A DNA stretch of 64,000 bases, taken from Dugong dugon (lineage: Eukaryota > Chordata > Mammalia > Sirenia > Dugongidae). Below are positions 10,863 to 22,540 of this stretch, in pieces. Position 1 is the first letter of the stretch. Each line of letters begins with the position of its first letter. Position numbers and translations under genes: made by a program. The stretch spans positions 22,872,501-22,936,500 of the forward strand of contig CM057469.1 of NCBI GenBank assembly GCA_030035585.1, given 5' to 3'. The notes beneath the pieces are model-generated. The model saw only the letters and a program-made list of their open reading frames with translations. It was not told the origin of the DNA and did not search any database.

Positions 10863-12126
10863 GAAGTCAAGTATAGATTTACACACAGAAAGCAATGTTC
10901 TTTGATGGTTACCAGAGATGGGAGAGGGAAAGAGGGAGAAGTACTTACTAGATAGCAGACACGTGTTAATTCTGGTGAAGGGAAAGGCAATACACAATAT
11001 GGGAGTAGTCTGCACAACGTGACAAAGGTAAATGAAGACACTGAGAGTTACACAGGAATAAAGGACAACTATGTTAAATGCTGTAACATATACAATTCTG
11101 CAACAACAGTAGTAACAACCAAAAAGTTGTGAGTGGTTACATAGGTAGATACGTATGCTGTATAGGTGTGGGAGGGCAGATGGAAGTACATGTGTGTGCA
11201 TATATAGCTATAGTTGTGGGCATCTGTATGTACATGATTATATGTGCTGCATATATATTCGTGTATATAACAGAGCACATAAGGGGCACAGTTATGGAAA
11301 CTTCTTAGACATATCCAAACACCTCCTGGGATTGAGTTACTGGGCTTGAAGGTTAAGGATCATAGTCTCGGGGGACATCTAGGTCAATTGGCATAACATA
11401 GTTCAGAAAGATAATGTTCGACATCTTAATTTGTTGAGTAGTGTCTGGGGTCTTAAAAGCTTGGGAGCGGCTCTCTAAGATACAACTATTGGCCTTTTCA
11501 CGTCTGGAGTAAAGGACAGTGAAGGAAACAAGACTCAAGGAAGAAATTAGTCCACAGGACTAATGGCCCACACGAACCACAGCCTCCTCTAGTCTGAGAC
11601 CGGAAGAACTACAAGGAGCCCAGCTACCACTAATGACCACTGTGACCAGGGACACAGTAGAAGGCCTCGGTTAGAATGTATAAAAAGTGTAGAACAAAAC
11701 TAAAATTCATAAAAAAGACCAGATTTACTGGGCTGGTAGAGACTAGGGGAACCCTCTAGACTATTGCCCTACGACACCCTTTTGGCCTGTAACTGAAATA
11801 ACACTCTCAGAGGTTACCTTTCAGCCAAATAATAGATTGGCCTATAAAATAAACAATAACGTCCGTGAAGAATGTGCTCCTTCGAACAGTCAACTATAGG
11901 AGACCAAACGGGCACCATTTACCCAAAAGCAAAGATAAAAAGGCAAAGAGGGGCAGGGAAACTGGAGGGATGGCAACGGGGGAGACAGAGGGGAAATGGA
12001 GAGTGTGGACACTTTGCGGAGGACAGCAGCCAGTGTCACAGATGGGTTTGTGTACGAATTGTTGAATGGGAAACTAATTTGCTGTGTAAACTTCCACCTA
12101 AAACACGATAAAATGTTTTTTTAAAA
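10863..12126 (+). repeat. L1 3' UTR (lineage-specific type) with poly-A signal
   Basis: Same ~1.2-kb 3' UTR as at 21587, 26185, 35375 and, inverted, 41797. Shared marks are 'tccaaacacctcctgg', 'gagtagtgtctggggtctta', 'agaccagatttactggg' and a final block 'cttccacctaaaacacgata' before the A-rich end. Confidence 0.85.
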
Positions 12127-12140
12127 AAAGAGAATATTGA

Positions 12141-12764
12141 TGGCATGTTTCATATTAATGTTTGCAACTTTTATTCTTTGTTCGCTAGAAGTACTTCAGG
12201 AGCTCTCTGCTTTACAAGTTCAGTTGGATGCTTTTCTATAGCTTTAACTGGTATGTCTAGTATTTGTCAGCCTCATTGTATTACTAGGTATATCTGAATT
12301 GTAATGGCTTTAAGTTCCATCCACTGTACTCACAGGATTTTCAGTCTTTTTTAGGAATTTCCTTCCCTAGGTATTTCTGATGGTGCCTGGGGAATGTTAA
12401 TTCTCATGTCCTTTTGTGACATACCTTGCTACCTGCTCCTTCCTCTTCTGGCTCTTTCTGCTTCTCTATCCTCTTCCTGACCCTGCTTCACCTTCTCCTA
12501 TAGAGCTACTGATGAAACGAGGGGTCTGGTAACTTTATTAACCTTTGGTAGAACGAAAACCAGCTGTGATGAAAGGCCTGTGAAGTGTGAAAGGAGGGTA
12601 GCGTGATAGTTGGGGAAAAAGTCTATCCTTACTATCTGGCCTGTTACACGAGGGGAAAAGGATCTCAGTTATTGTTCACCCAGCTCTTTCAGTTTACCCA
12701 CTTATGCTCCTTGAAGCCTTGCATATGAGCTGTCGAGCTACAAAATGACATGCAGGAATCATAA
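12141..12764. other. Intronic stretch without recognised repeat
   Basis: No family recognised; includes a pyrimidine-rich block at 12420-12500. Confidence 0.5.
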
Positions 12765-13150
12765 ATGCAAATTGCTAAGTGAAAGGAGCAAGTCTGAAAG
12801 AGCTGCATACTGTATGATTCCAGCCACAGGTAGTCCCCTACTTAACATACTCGAGTTACAATGAACTGCACTTACGACCCGGTTTTCTTCAATGTATTTT
12901 TGTCTATGTATGTATGTATTAAAATATATCTCTAAGTTTATATGTAATGTTTCCAACTGCTATAGATAAATAAAGATTGGATTTATAAAGATACTGATAA
13001 TAAAAGGCAATAATAATGAAACTCCTCCCCCCCAAAAAAAAATGAGGTATTCGACTTACATCAGAACCAACTTACATCGGAGTTGTCAGAAAGGAACCCT
13101 GTCATAAGTCAAGGACTACCTGTATATGATAGTCTTCAAAAAGCAAAACT
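12765..13150 (+). repeat. Old L1 3' fragment split by a DNA element
   Basis: 'aaattgctaagtgaaaggag' ... 'catactgtatgattcca' up to about 12824 and 'tatatgatagtcttcaaaaa' from 13123 are adjacent in old L1 3' regions. They are separated here by the TIR element. Confidence 0.65.
12827..13122. mobile_element. TA-flanked MITE, Tigger/pogo-like
   Basis: The 296-bp element starts CAGGTAGTCCCCTACTTAAC and ends in its inverted counterpart (CAGGTAGTCCTTGACTTATG when reverse-complemented). TA follows the right end and CA, a likely decayed TA, precedes the left end. It has no coding capacity. The CAG start and TA target fit pogo/Tigger-class non-autonomous elements. Subfamily not assigned. Confidence 0.7.
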
Positions 13151-13265
13151 TTGTGGTTCATGGGTCAATTGTATCAACATCACCCGGACGCTTATTAGAA
13201 ATGCAGTATCTAGCCCCCAACCTAGACCTATTGAATGAGACCCTCAATTTTAAGAACTACTGGAC
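13150..13265 (+). repeat. MER5-like hAT fragment
   Basis: 'tcaacatcacccggacgctt', 'attagaaatgcag', 'cctagacctattgaatgaga' follow the MER5 order (family usually ~190 bp). 13266-13450 is unassigned. Confidence 0.65.
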
Positions 13266-13454
13266 CAAGGTAAGCCCTCAGAAGCAGGGCAGCTGGGCTG
13301 GACTGGGTTGCTGGGTTCTCCCCAGGGCTCTGGGGGCAGTAGCCAACTTGCTTGTACAGTTCCTTTCTCTTCTCACAGTGCAGCCTTTTCAAGGGGTCTG
13401 ATCATCCCTTCTGCAATCTGGCCTCAATGAAGGCCACCCCAGCCCATCTAACAG

Positions 13455-15540
13455 ACTTAACTTTTTTTTAATAATATACTTTATGTTTAGAGCACTTTTA
13501 TGTTTTCAGAAAAATTACACAGAAAGTACAGATAATTCCCATATACCCCGATTCCAGTATACAGTTTCTCCCATTATTAACATCTTGCATTAGGGCTGTA
13601 CATTTGTTGTAACTGATGATGAACCAGTCTAGGTACATTATTATTACCTAAAGCCCACAGTTTACATTTAGGGTTCACTCTTTGTGTTGACGGTTCTTTG
13701 GGTTTTGACAGTTGCATAATGTCATGTGCCCACCATTACAGTATCACACAGAGCAGTCTCACTGCTCTTAAAATGTCTACCCTTCACCTATTCACCCCTC
13801 CCAACTCCCCTTTCACCCTTGGCAACCACAGATCTTTTTAATGTCTCTATAGTTTTGCTTTTAAAGAATATTATGTAGCTGGGATCCTCCAGGATACAGC
13901 TGTTTCACACTGGCTCCTTTTACTTTGTCGTTGTTAAGTGCTGTTGGTACCCACTCACAGCCACCCTCTGTACAACAGAGCGAAGTACTGCCTGGTCCTG
14001 CACCATCCTCACAGTCGTTGCTATGTTTGAGGCCATTTTGCAGCCACTGTGTCAGTCCATCTCTTTGAGGGTCTTCCTCTTCTTCACTGACCCTCCACTT
14101 TACCAAGCATAATGTCCTTCTCCAGGGACTGATCCCTCCTGATAACATGTCCAAAGAATGTGAGACCTAGTCTCGCCACCCTTGCTTCTAAGGAGCATTC
14201 TGGTTGTACTTCTTCCAGGATAGATTTGTTCCTTCTTTTGGCAAGCCATGGAATATTCAATATTCTTTGCCAACATCACAATTTAAAGGCCTCAATTCTT
14301 CTTCGGTCTTCCTTATTTATCGTCCAGCTTTCACGTGCATATGAGGCAATTGAAAACGCCATGGCTTGGATCAGGCACACCTTAGTCTTCAAGGTGACAT
14401 CTTTGCTTTTTAACACTTTAAAGAGGGCTTTTGCAGCAGATTTGCCCAATGCAATGTGTCATTTGATTTTTTGATGGCTGCTTCCATGGGTGTTGATTGT
14501 GGATCCAAGTAATATGAAATCCTTGACAACTTCAGTCTTTTTTTCATTTATCACGATGTTGCTTATTGGTCTAGTTGTGAGGATTTTTATTTTCTTTATG
14601 TTGAGGTGTAATCCATACTAAAGGCTGTGGTCTTAGCAATATGCATTTAATATTCCTCCATGCCTTTTTGTAGCTTGATAGCTCATTTATTTTTATTGCT
14701 GAATAATATTACATTGTATGGGTTACCACAGTTTGTTTGTCCATTCATCTTTTGAAGGACATCTTGGTTGTTTCCAATTTTTGGTAGCTATGAATAAAGC
14801 TCCTGTAAACAAGTATGCACGTGCAAGGTTTTGTGTGGGCATATATTTTCAACTCATTTGGGTAAATACCTAGGAGCACAATTAGTGGATCATAGAGTAA
14901 GTCTGTGCTTAGCTTTGTAAGAAACTGCCCCACTATCTTCCAAAATGGCTGTACGGTTTTGCATTCCCACCAGCAGTGACTCAGAGTTCTTGGTGCTCCA
15001 CATTCTTGCCAGCACTTGGTGTCAGTGCTTTGGATTTTAGCCATTCTAATAGGTATGTAATGGTATATCATTGCTGTTTTAATTTGCAGTTACCTAATAA
15101 CATGTGATACTGAGTTTCTTTCCATATGCTGATTTGCCATCTGTGTATCTTCTTTGGCAAAGTATCTATTCAGATCTTTTGCCTATTTTGAAATTGGGTT
15201 GTTTGTTTTCTTACTGTTGAGTTTTAAGAGTTCTTTGTATATCTTGGTTACAAGTTATTTATCAGATATGTGTTATGTAAATATTTTCTCCCAGTCTGTA
15301 GCTTGTCTTCTTTATTCTCTTAACAGTGTCTTTTGCAGAGCAGAAGTTTTTAATTTTAATGAAGTCTAACTTGCCATTTTTCCTTTTATGTATCATGCTT
15401 TTGGAGTTGTCTAAAGACTCATTGCCAAACCCAAGGTCATCTAGACTTTCTTCTCTGTTATCTCCTAGAAGTTGTATAGTTTTGTGTTTAACATTTAGGT
15501 CTGTGATTTTTATTTTATTTTTATTTATTTATTAGTTTCA
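13455..15540 (-). mobile_element. Old L1 3' half, split by an RTE
   Basis: Antisense L1: the 3' UTR side lies at 13455-13928 and ORF2 C-terminus resumes at about 14635. The minus frame 14745-15071 contains 'LSHCWWECKTVQPFWK', a hallmark of the L1 ORF2 C-terminal region. The join between the two blocks is natural L1 sequence once the RTE is removed (ttttacttt ... tagcaatatgcattta). Confidence 0.85.
13929..14634 (-). mobile_element. 5'-truncated RTE (BovB-class) inserted in L1
   Basis: Starts at the RTE 3' end (gttgttaagtgctgttggta) and runs antisense to 'aaggctgtggtct', collinear with 58315-59030. Reverse-complement translation matches the C-terminal part of the RTE protein (SCE... WRI... AARRTNKS-type region), with stops and frameshifts. 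Confidence 0.85.
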
Positions 15541-16574
15541 CTGTGGGAAAGCAGAGAGTTTAGGAAGAAGAATCTAGTCCCTTTATGCCTGAGCCAAGTG
15601 CCTCCCCAACCCCTGACATTGGTGGATGTCAACAGCTAGGTGAAGGCATCAGCACTGCTCAGCTCCACCAGGTAGCACCTGTGCTTCAAATGTAAATATA
15701 TGTCATGGAGACCAAGTAATGTCTACATCTACCTCTGCAAACAGCCGTGTTGAGAGAAGGATGATGCAATTCTGCTCCTCCCCACTATCTTCCAATAGCA
15801 TCTGAGTTCCAGAATCCTGTCAAAGAATCCTATTAACACAGATAATATGTCTATTAATAGTTTTTTCCCCTGATAAATATTTTTTCCTAGCTAAATGTCC
15901 AACGTTTGTTTTTTAGTTGTTTTCAGGCTCCTAGTTCCTATGGCTTCAATAATCAGAGGAAAAAAGTCTTTGGGTAAACCCTCCACACCAATCTCTCAAA
16001 CCATGTTCTTGACTGTATAAAATCACATTTTCCCCCCAGAGAATTGCTTCCTCCACTGCAGAGGTAGCTCAGGCAAACCTGTAGGCGATGTGTAACCAAG
16101 GGGTCAGTGGATGAGGTCAGTGGTGGACACAGACCAGAGCTAGACCCATCAGATCTCTCTCCCCTGGGTTTTGTTGAGATTCACAGAGCCTCAGTTGAGT
16201 GTATGTGTTTGGCACTGAGGTGATATAAACCTGGACTGTGTTTGACTGTCTGCAGAAAGAAGCAAAGGAAGCCTGCCTGCAGATTGAGAAAAAAGAAACA
16301 GAGCAAAGAGAAGCAGAGATGTTAAGGCAGAGACTGCTGGGTTCCTGGTGGCTTTGCAGCCTTTTTCCCTGTCCTTAAGTGTACAGTCCTACAACCTGCA
16401 TGAGCTTCCCGTAGGTTTCCTTATCTCCTCCATGACTCCACCATACAAACATACACTTTTCTTTTGCCATGTTCTTTACTTCCCTTTCCTATTCAAACTT
16501 TTTCCACACCAATAAATTTAAAAATTTATCTCCTGGAGTGAAGCACAGAAAGCACATGTATTGGACACCAAGTC
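15541..16574. other. Intronic stretch, unassigned
   Basis: Moderately GC-rich and not matched by me to any family. It could be an old LTR but I cannot support this. Confidence 0.4.
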
Positions 16575-16582
16575 TTTATGGC

Positions 16583-16586
16583 TGCA

Positions 16587-16617
<31 letters not shown>

Positions 16618-16618
16618 T
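16583..16618. repeat. A-run followed by (TA)n
   Basis: About 20 consecutive A followed by TATATATATATA. Confidence 0.9.
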
Positions 16619-16808
16619 AAAAATATTGTAAAAGGTAAATTCACACGTTGGGTTCAACCAAATGCTGATCTGGGGACTGGCTGAGAGAGATTCATTGGGG
16701 GAGGTTCTTAGGAATACAGATTTCCAAACCCTAACTGCAGATATTCTAATTTATTAAGAATGGGATGGATAAAAATTATATAACTGACAACTTCTAGTCT
16801 TAAAGGCA

Positions 16809-17030
16809 GAGAGCCGTGGTGACGCAGTGGTTAAAAGTGCTCAGCCGCTAATCAAAAGGTTGGTGGTTCAAACCTACCAGCTGCTCCGTGAGAGAAACAT
16901 GTGGCAGTCTGCTTCCGTAAAGATTTACAGCCTTTGAAACCCTATGGGTGGTTCTACTTTGTCCTGTAGGGTGTCTATGAGTTGGAATCGATTCCATGCC
17001 AGTGGTTTTGGTTTTTTTTTTTTTTTTCGG
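16809..17030 (+). repeat. AfroSINE (type I), full length
   Basis: Head 'gagccgtggtgacgcagtgg' to tail 'ccatgccagtggttttgg' plus T-run. The flanking TSD is tagtcttaaaggca (16795-16808) and tagtcttagaggca (17031-17044), 13 of 14 matching. Confidence 0.9.
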
Positions 17031-17218
17031 TAGTCTTAGAGGCATGCTAACTATATTTTCTTTCAGGTTTTTTATTTAATTCAGTAAACATTGCTCAAGC
17101 TCTCACTATATCCTGGGGATTTTGAAGGTTATTACTTTAATTTTAGTAGGGAAATAGATTACAATTAAGTAAGCACTAAATCTTCAACTGGTGTAATGGA
17201 CTGAGCTAAGTTCTGTTA

Positions 17219-17430
17219 AGCCAAAAAAACCAAACCCATTGCCATGGAGTCGATTCTGACTCAGAACCACCCTACAGGACAGAGTAGAACTGCCCCATAG
17301 GGTTTCCAAGGCTGTAATCTTTACGGGAGCAGACCACCAAGTCTTTTCTCCTGCAGAGAGACTGGTGAGTTTGACGTGACCTTCTGGTTAGCAGCCAAGT
17401 ACCTAACCACGGCACCACAAGGGCTCCTTC
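17219..17430 (-). repeat. AfroSINE (type I), full length, inverted
   Basis: Runs from tail 'ccaaacccattgccatggag' to head 'caccacaagggctcc'. The exact 10-bp TSD agttctgtta is at 17209-17218 and 17431-17440. Confidence 0.9.
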
Positions 17431-17440
17431 AGTTCTGTTA

Positions 17441-17958
17441 GTACAGGTGAAAAAGAAAACAACAACAACAACAAAAATCAGCTGTGGGAGCAGAACTTTA
17501 CTAATGTGATCATCAACAAACAGTCTGAATCACATGTCTTCATTCCTCAAAGAAATACCTTTACTAGGATTTGTTGTAATGGTCTGAAAACTTTCAGAGT
17601 AGGCTGATGTATGATTATTTGCATACTGTTTTGTAACTTTTGCAAAGTTATAATCAAAGATACTTACTTCATGTTGTCTAAGTTCCTTATGAGAAGATCC
17701 ATGAAATAAATGTATTCTATAATAAAATGCTAAGAAAATATTGTATAGAAAGATAAATTTGGTTTTTTTTCCTTTTTTTTAAACAGTAAGAAATGTGTAA
17801 CCTGTCTTTTCTTTTTGATTTATATTTAGTTGCCAGGAAACTTACTGCTAAATTCAATTTTATTTGTATTTTTTCATTCTTGCCTGCATCATCGCTGACA
17901 TATCTACCTTCCTTTTTCCTTCTAATTGGGTTTTTGTCTGTCTTTTATTGTTGTTTTA

Positions 17959-18010
<52 letters not shown>

Positions 18011-19087
18011 TGTGAAAGAGAAAGAGAGAGAGAGGAACAGAGAAGAGTATTAATGTTGTAAATTGCCTCCAGTTATATTTTGGAGGCAGAGAAGGAATAA
18101 ATCCTGAAGAAGTGTCTGCAAAGTGCCTGAGAAGTGTCTGCTGTAGGTCAGGGAGTCCTTTTACCCAGAGTTCTCCCCATTAAGTGGGGCTACGTCTTGG
18201 CTCTGAACTGAAGCTCTCCATCACAATATAAAAAGAAAGGTGAAGTTCAAATATTACTGCATGATAGTTTCATAAAAGTGCTTATGCAATTTTTACACAA
18301 TTGTGTCTTCAAATTGGAAAAAAATAACTCTATGAAGCTAAAAATCTAGTATTTGCAGGTTTTGCTGAGGATCTTCTCTGAATGAATCGCGTAAGTCTTA
18401 TTCGTGCATCAATAACTATTTCACTAGAACTCATATCCTGTAGCCTACAATGTATATTCATCCTCCCATCTGGCAATCTTTGGTAAAGCAAACTATGACA
18501 CTCATATCAGTTGAAAATCCTTTGTATTTGAACTCTGAATGCAAGCATAACAAAGATCCGTATCCAGATGGAACACAAAAGTATGTGAATAAAAGAGGAA
18601 ATGATTAATTTTATATATTTTAGGCTATTTGGTCCAACTCTGATAGTATTTTGCAACTCTACCATTTAACTTGGCTACATACATATTTGAATGAATTAAA
18701 ACTGACAAAATAGGTTTTCAGTTGTTTAACAACAAGATGTTAAAATTGGGGTTTGCGGGTGCTTTATTTCTAAAAAATATGTTACATTATGATAATACTG
18801 AACATTTTTTGGAAGTAGATTTTTTGTTGTTGATGCACAATCATTGATGCTTTAGAGAGTTTAAGTCCATTATAACATATAATGAATAGATTTTAAGTCC
18901 CTATGAGAGAAATAATTGCCTCTTCAATATTTTAATGTTTCAAATAAGTTTGAATCATCACTGGGAATTTTTTTTGTGGTAGCCTTTAATCTTCTTTATA
19001 ATAAGATTTTGTTATTTTGATGACTTCTCTAATTTTTTTTTTTTCCTTTTTTACTTTGGAGGAAAATCTTAGTAATTTAGGGAACCA
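17441..19087. other. Intronic stretch with (TG)n microsatellite
   Basis: Otherwise unassigned AT-rich DNA. 17959-18007 is a nearly perfect (TG)n run of ~50 bp, followed by a short GAGA-rich tract to 18035. Confidence 0.7.
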
Positions 19088-19285
19088 ACTATGTGCTTAA
19101 TGACTTTAAATACATTAGTTGTATTCCTTACTATGCTTCATGGTAGTTATTATTTATCTCCATTTCATAGGGAAGGAAATGGAGGGTCAGAGAGTTCAAG
19201 TGTTTGGCCCAAACTGGTACATCTTACTAATATTCAAACCAAGGTTGGTCTAATTCAAAACCCATCCCATTTCTCTCTACTATCA
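19088..19285 (+). repeat. MIR SINE
   Basis: 'tgtgcttaatgactttaaat', 'ctccatttcatagggaagga', 'gtcagagagttcaagtgttt' and 'attcaaaccaaggttggtct' in MIR order. A second weaker MIR-like block (ccttgagcaaaccatttcat) lies at 19440-19560. Confidence 0.65.
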
Positions 19286-19704
19286 TGAGTTTCCTCCATG
19301 TGTGCTGTCCTTTGATGTGCCTGTGTTGTTTCTTCTTGACAGATGAACCCATATCAAAATCTTTGGGATTCTGGGTACTTTGATTCATATATTCCTCTCC
19401 CAATCTGTCTTCTCCAGTCAGAAACCCTTTGGAGCACCAGTCAAAAAGATGTGAGCTTTTGCCTCAGTTTTACCTCTAAGTTGCTGCATGACCTTGAGCA
19501 AACCATTTCATCTTCATCTTTAAAATTTCGAGATTTGACCTGCTGGTCTCCAAATTTCCTTTCAACACAAATGCTAACCTTCAGAGAACTCAGTGAAGGG
19601 GAAAGAGTAGAGGAGAATGGATTAATAGAAGAAGATAACATGATAGAGGAGGTGATTCACAAGTTACTAGAGAGATAAAATGCTAGAGGAAATCTCACTA
19701 TTTT

Positions 19705-21020
19705 CTTTCCCTAGGCAATGCCATCCATACTCATGGTTTTAATTACAAATTTTAGGCACCCTCCCAAATGTATAACTCTGGGCCAGACCTCTTCTCAGAA
19801 CTCCAGGATATTCACCTTTCAACAATATTTCCGCTTGGATGTCCCAAAGAATCTCAAACTCAGCGTGTCCAAAATGAAGCTCATAGTCTTTTTCTCAGCC
19901 ACTTCCCTGTTCTGTCTCTCCGTAAAGATTGCACATGCCAGAAATACTGGAATCACCTTGACTTCCCTTTCTGTAGCCTCCTCTTCTCTTGTGTATTCCA
20001 TCAACAAGTCCTGTCAATTTTTTTTGTCTAGGTAGCCACCAAAATCCATTGGCTTTTTATTCTCTGTTCTTGTATTACTCTAATCCAAACTATCATCTTC
20101 TCTCACATTAACTATTGCATCGACTTCTAACTGGTCTCTCCATCCACTTTGGACTTCCTCATTTCTTTCTCCGAGGGGCAACTACAGTGATATTTTTAAG
20201 TTGCAACTCTGATCCATTAAAGTCCTCTTACATTTAGGATTAAGACCGTAATCCTTAGCAAGGCTTCTAAGAAGGCATGTGCTTTGGTCCTTGCCTGCCT
20301 TTCAGGTCTCATCTCATACTGCTCTCCCTCTCGCTCTGTTGGTCTAGCCACAGAGGCCTCTTTGATTTCCTGTAATTTACAGTGACATAAGACATTGGTG
20401 GTTCAGTGGTAGAATTCTTACCTTCCATGTGGGAGACCTTGGTTCGATTCCTGGCCAATGCACCTCATGAGCAGCTACCACCCATCTGTCAGTGGAGGCT
20501 TGAGTGTTGCTGTGATGCTGAACAGGTTTTAGTGGAACTTCCAGACTAAGACAGACTAGGAAGAAAGGCTTTGAGATCTACTTCCAAACATCAGCCTATG
20601 AAAACCCTTTGGATCACAGTGGTCCGAGCCCATTGTTCAGGAGGTCATCATGAGTCGAGGACCAACTCGATGGCATCTAACAACAATTGACCGTGCACCT
20701 TCTTGCCATAAGGGCTTCCCACCACTGTATCCTTCTATCTGGAATGCTTTTCCCCACATTTCCTTTGCCCAATTTAGACCCACTCACCTTAAGTCTAGAC
20801 CTGTTCCTTTTCTTATGTACTCTTGTAAACCAGTTTCCTTTCTTTCGGAGTTCATTATTGTATTTTGTAATTATGAACCCATTAGGGATAGTATTTGATC
20901 AGTGTCTGTCTTCCAGACTATAATGTAAACTACAGGAAGGTTTCATATGCTGGTTTTCATAAACCCAGCACAAAAAAAGGTGTCTAATGTAGGAGGTGCT
21001 CTTTAAATATTAGTTAGATG
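19705..21020 (+). repeat. L2 LINE 3' portion, split by a tRNA-Gly SINE
   Basis: Sense L2: 'cttggatgtcccaaagaatc', 'gtgtccaaaatgaagctcat', 'ttccatcaacaagtcctgtc', 'taactggtctctccatcc', 'catctcatactgctctccct'. After the SINE it resumes with 'ggaatgcttttccccacatt' and the 3' tail 'ttaaatattagttagatggg'. All reading frames are broken. Confidence 0.8.
20392..20688 (+). repeat. tRNA-Gly-headed SINE with RTE-derived body
   Basis: 20392-20462 is 71 nt and matches tRNA-Gly(GCC) from acceptor stem to acceptor stem (acattggtgg ... ccaatgca). The pol III A box is tggttcagtgg (20399-20409) and the B box ggttcgattcc (20441-20451). The body (ttgctgtgatgctgaacagg, agactaagacagactaggaa) matches the RTE 5' UTR, and the end (gaccaactcgatggcatcta) matches the RTE 3' end. 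It is a SINE, not a working tRNA gene: the anticodon position reads ACC and the transcript continues into the body. Confidence 0.8.
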
Positions 21021-21334
21021 GGTAAATAATAACTGTAACTTTTTGAGGGAATATTTACAGTCATATGAATTAGGAAAGTAGTTACATTACTGTGACTGTA
21101 TGGCTTTGTTGACATATATAAATTATTTGAACTTTTAAAGAGTTCTTTTGTTTTTTGCTCTTTAAGACATGTTTAAGTTAATAAAAAATTTATCTGGAAT
21201 TTATGAAATCGTTTTTATTAATAGTATAAATCACATGTACAAGAACATAGACATCAATTACATTCTCTTTCTTTGAACTGAGTATCTGGAGCTAGCTCTG
21301 CCTTGGGCCCTGAGGAATCCTATTTTGTTAATAA

Positions 21335-22540
21335 TATGTTGAATATGCTTTGAGTGGCTACTGTGCTCAGAGCATTTTGAAAAGCCTGCATATACAGAGA
21401 AATAAGACATAGTCTCTGCCCTTGAGAAGATCACTTTCTAGTGAGGAGATAAACAAATAAATGAGATAATCTCATGATAGAAGTAAACCCAGAGTGCTGC
21501 AGGAATGTGTGGAAACTAACCTAGGCTCCAAGAAGATTTTCTTGGAGAAAGTGAAGTCTGAGCTTAGTTGTAAAGAGTGAGTCAGACCAGAAGAACTAGA
21601 TGGTGCACAGCTACCACCAGTGACCACCCTAACAGGGAAAACAACAGAGAGTCCCTGTTGGAGCAGAATAAAAGCAGGGTGCAGAATTCAAATTCTAGTA
21701 AAAAGACCAGACTTAATGGTCTGACTGAGACTGGAGGAATCCCGGAAAGCATGGCCTCTAGACTGTCAACCCAGCACTAAATCCATTCCAGAGGCCAACT
21801 CTTCAGTCAAAGATTAGACTGGACTATGGGACATAAAAAGATACATGTGAAGAGTGTGCTTCTTAGCTCAGGTAGGTACTTGAGACTAAATGGGCAGCTC
21901 CTGTCCAGAGGCAAGATGACAACGAAGAGAGGGTCAGGAGCTGGTTGAATGGACATGGGAAATCAGGGGTGGAAAGGAGGAATGTGCTGTCACAGTATAG
22001 GGAGAGCAGTTAGGGTCACATAACAATATATGCATAAACTTTTTTATGAGAGACTGGCTTGAATTGTAAACTTTCACTTAAAGTACAATAAAATAAAATA
22101 AAAAGAGTGAGTCAGAATGAACCAGACAAAAGCAAATCATTTGCGCAAAAACTCAAAGGCATAAAAGAGCATGGTGAGCTCAAAAAATTAAAAAAATACA
22201 GAATGACCTTGGCATAAGGATGAGGTGTTTGGAGAGTGTGAGGAGATGACTCTAGAGAGGAAAGCAGAAGACAGATTACATGTTGAAGAGTTAGCATCTT
22301 ATCCTGTAAAAAGGGAAAATGTGACAAATTTCAAGTAGGGAAATGGCATTACCGATTTTTTTAAACAGAGATTTCTCTGGGGAAAAAAATGTAGAGAGTA
22401 CATATCAGTTTCTAGAGAAAGGAGATAAGAATGGAGGTGTGGCAGCAGTCTAGACATACATGAAGGCCTGGCCCAAGATAGTGATGTGGAGTTTAAGAAA
22501 AAATAAGGTATATAGGAAAATAAGAGGACAGGGTATGGAA
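21335..22540 (-). repeat. L2 LINE fragment, split by an L1 3' UTR
   Basis: Antisense L2 beginning at its 3' end ('tactgtgctcagagcatttt', 'gtctctgcccttgagaagat') and, after the L1 insertion, continuing 'ggcataaggatgaggtgttt', 'atcttatcctgtaaaaaggg', 'gtggcagcagtctagacata'. Confidence 0.7.
21587..22101 (+). mobile_element. 5'-truncated L1 (3' UTR only)
   Basis: Only the last ~515 bp of the shared L1 3' UTR, ending in 'acaataaaataaaataaa'. The exact 15-bp TSD aaagagtgagtcaga lies at 21572-21586 and 22102-22116. Confidence 0.9.

Larger units (their letters stand above)
8129..12126 (+). mobile_element. L1 with intact ends but large internal deletion
   Basis: Perfect 14-bp direct repeats aaagagaatattga flank the element at 8115-8128 and 12127-12140. 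The first bases include CAAGATGGC (8138-8146), a YY1-type motif at the position where primate L1 5' ends carry one. About 1.1 kb of 5' UTR-like sequence runs directly into the last third of ORF2 near 9240-9280, then the 3' UTR. ORF1, the endonuclease and most of the reverse transcriptase are missing. Total length is ~4.0 kb, against 6-7 kb for a complete L1. Confidence 0.85.

Noticed and set aside
17793..18053. 86-codon frame with (Val-Cys)n
   Set aside because: Translation of the (TG)n microsatellite.
20392..20462. Possible tRNA-Gly gene
   Set aside because: It is continuous with a SINE body found at two other sites. The anticodon is altered and no terminator follows.
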